From Snodgrassella alvi_G (GTDB taxonomy: Bacteria > Pseudomonadota > Gammaproteobacteria > Burkholderiales > Neisseriaceae), in NCBI GenBank assembly GCA_946478525.1, contig CAMLCH010000006.1, forward strand, positions 26,273 to 90,272: a stretch of 64,000 bases of DNA, given 5' to 3'. Every line of letters begins with the position of its first letter. Position 1 is the stretch's first letter. The position numbers and the translations under genes are program-made. The notes beneath the pieces are model-generated. The model was not told where the DNA came from. It did no database searches and was given only the letters and a program-made list of their open reading frames with translations. Below are positions 63,563-64,000 of this stretch, piece by piece.

Positions 63563-63952
63563 ATGGAAAAACGAGAAATAGTTATCGAATATTATGTTAA
63601 CACCCAGTATTGGTTAGATGCTTATTATGCAAAAAATGGTGTATTAGACGAGGAGTTTGCCCAAAATTTGAATGATTCAACTGCATATAATATGCGACAT
63701 TTTACTATTGCGTTTGATAATGAAAAATTAGTTATTCTCAATAAAGATAAAAACGAAACAAACACCTTTTATTATCAAGATTTATACAGAATTAATAAAA
63801 CTAAAATTGGTTATTTATTTTTTATCAATAATCAAACTTTTTGGTTCGTTAGTAATCAATTTTTCAAATCCTTTGAACAACAAATTATTAATGATTTATT
63901 ACAAAATTATATTAATAAAAATCAGGAATCAGAAATAGCTGTAATTAAAGAC
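63563..63952 (+). CDS. YcxB-like hypothetical protein, 3' end missing
   Basis: 130 genuine codons of a soluble protein. The second half (FYYQDLYRINKTKIGYLFFI, then NNQTFWFVSNQFF and FEQQIINDLL) resembles the C-terminal domain of YcxB-like proteins, a family of unknown function often next to two membrane helices; no helices are visible here. Frame and stop beyond 63952 come from adapter sequence, so the last six residues of a naive translation (LSLIHI) are artificial. GGGAATAAA precedes the ATG. DNA is strongly AT-rich, as in the accessory islands. Confidence 0.6.
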
Positions 63953-64000
63953 CTGTCTCTTATACACATCTGACGCTGCCGACGAAGAGGATAGTGTAGA
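63953..64000. other. Illumina Nextera adapter and index sequence (not genomic)
   Basis: From 63953 the sequence reads ctgtctcttatacacatct, the 19-base Tn5 mosaic end used in Nextera kits, then gacgctgccgacga (read-1 adapter), an 8-base index agaggata, and gtgtaga, the start of the P5 arm. The order mosaic end, adapter, 8-base index, P5 is exactly that of the library construct read through from the insert. This marks an untrimmed contig end. Confidence 0.97.

Noticed and set aside
1..64000. CRISPR array, tRNA, rRNA, prophage or intact insertion sequence
   Set aside because: No regularly spaced repeats, no T-loop/clover pattern, no structural phage genes and no transposase frame were seen on reading the window.

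Overview
The window is a chromosomal contig end from a low-GC member of the Neisseriaceae (Betaproteobacteria). The FtsA, FtsZ, Ddl, MlaFEDCBA, SurA and YhbY/RlmE/FtsH proteins and their gene orders look like those of Neisseria, but the DNA is clearly AT-rich, codon use favours A/T, and no Neisseria-type DNA uptake sequence recurs. A bee-gut Snodgrassella-like organism fits best; this is inference from memory of the families, not a search result.

Layout. 1-10.3 kb: division and cell wall (dcw) cluster mraY(partial)-murD-ftsW-murG-murC-ddl-ftsQ-ftsA-ftsZ, closed by a strong terminator. 10.5-16.7 kb: parC, a PilS/PilR-type sigma54 two-component pair and rsmJ. 16.9-28.2 kb: envelope block, with amgK divergent from lptD-surA-pdxA, then mlaFEDCB-mlaA, a Tat-exported lytic transglycosylase and ssb. 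28.2-31.1 kb: AT-rich accessory island with two small secreted proteins and decayed copies. 31.2-41.2 kb: greA, yhbY, a split membrane-protein gene, rlmE, ftsH, folP, glmM, dedA, plsY, folB, nnrE. 41.2-44.2 kb: second AT-rich island with a frameshifted HEPN-type gene. 44.2-46.6 kb: hemN divergent from fnr. 46.6-47.6 kb: decayed DNA. 47.6-62 kb: a small kinase, potGHI, coaBC, dut, ppk, an acyltransferase, yggX, a zinc-ribbon membrane protein, prmA, accC-accB-aroQ. 62-64 kb: queA and a gene cut by the contig end.

How the genes work together. Peptidoglycan precursor synthesis (glmM, murC, murD, ddl, mraY, murG), recycling (amgK) and septation (ftsW, ftsQ, ftsA, ftsZ) meet outer-membrane assembly (lptD, surA) and lipid asymmetry (mlaA-F). 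The rest is core metabolism: folate, fatty acid initiation, CoA, haem, polyamine uptake and translation quality control.

Most notable. (1) The last 48 bases are not genome: they match an Illumina Nextera transposase adapter plus index, so the last protein's C-terminus is artificial. (2) A HEPN-like gene (R-N-x3-H motif) at 41.6-43.0 kb is split by a one-base shift next to a T8 run, with a possible decayed copy of its 3' end downstream. It is a candidate toxin or defence gene, phase-variable or dead. (3) The greA leader carries a terminator-like hairpin between its promoter and the gene. (4) Both islands look like graveyards of small duplicated secreted or toxin-type genes. No CRISPR, complete prophage, intact insertion sequence, tRNA or rRNA was seen.
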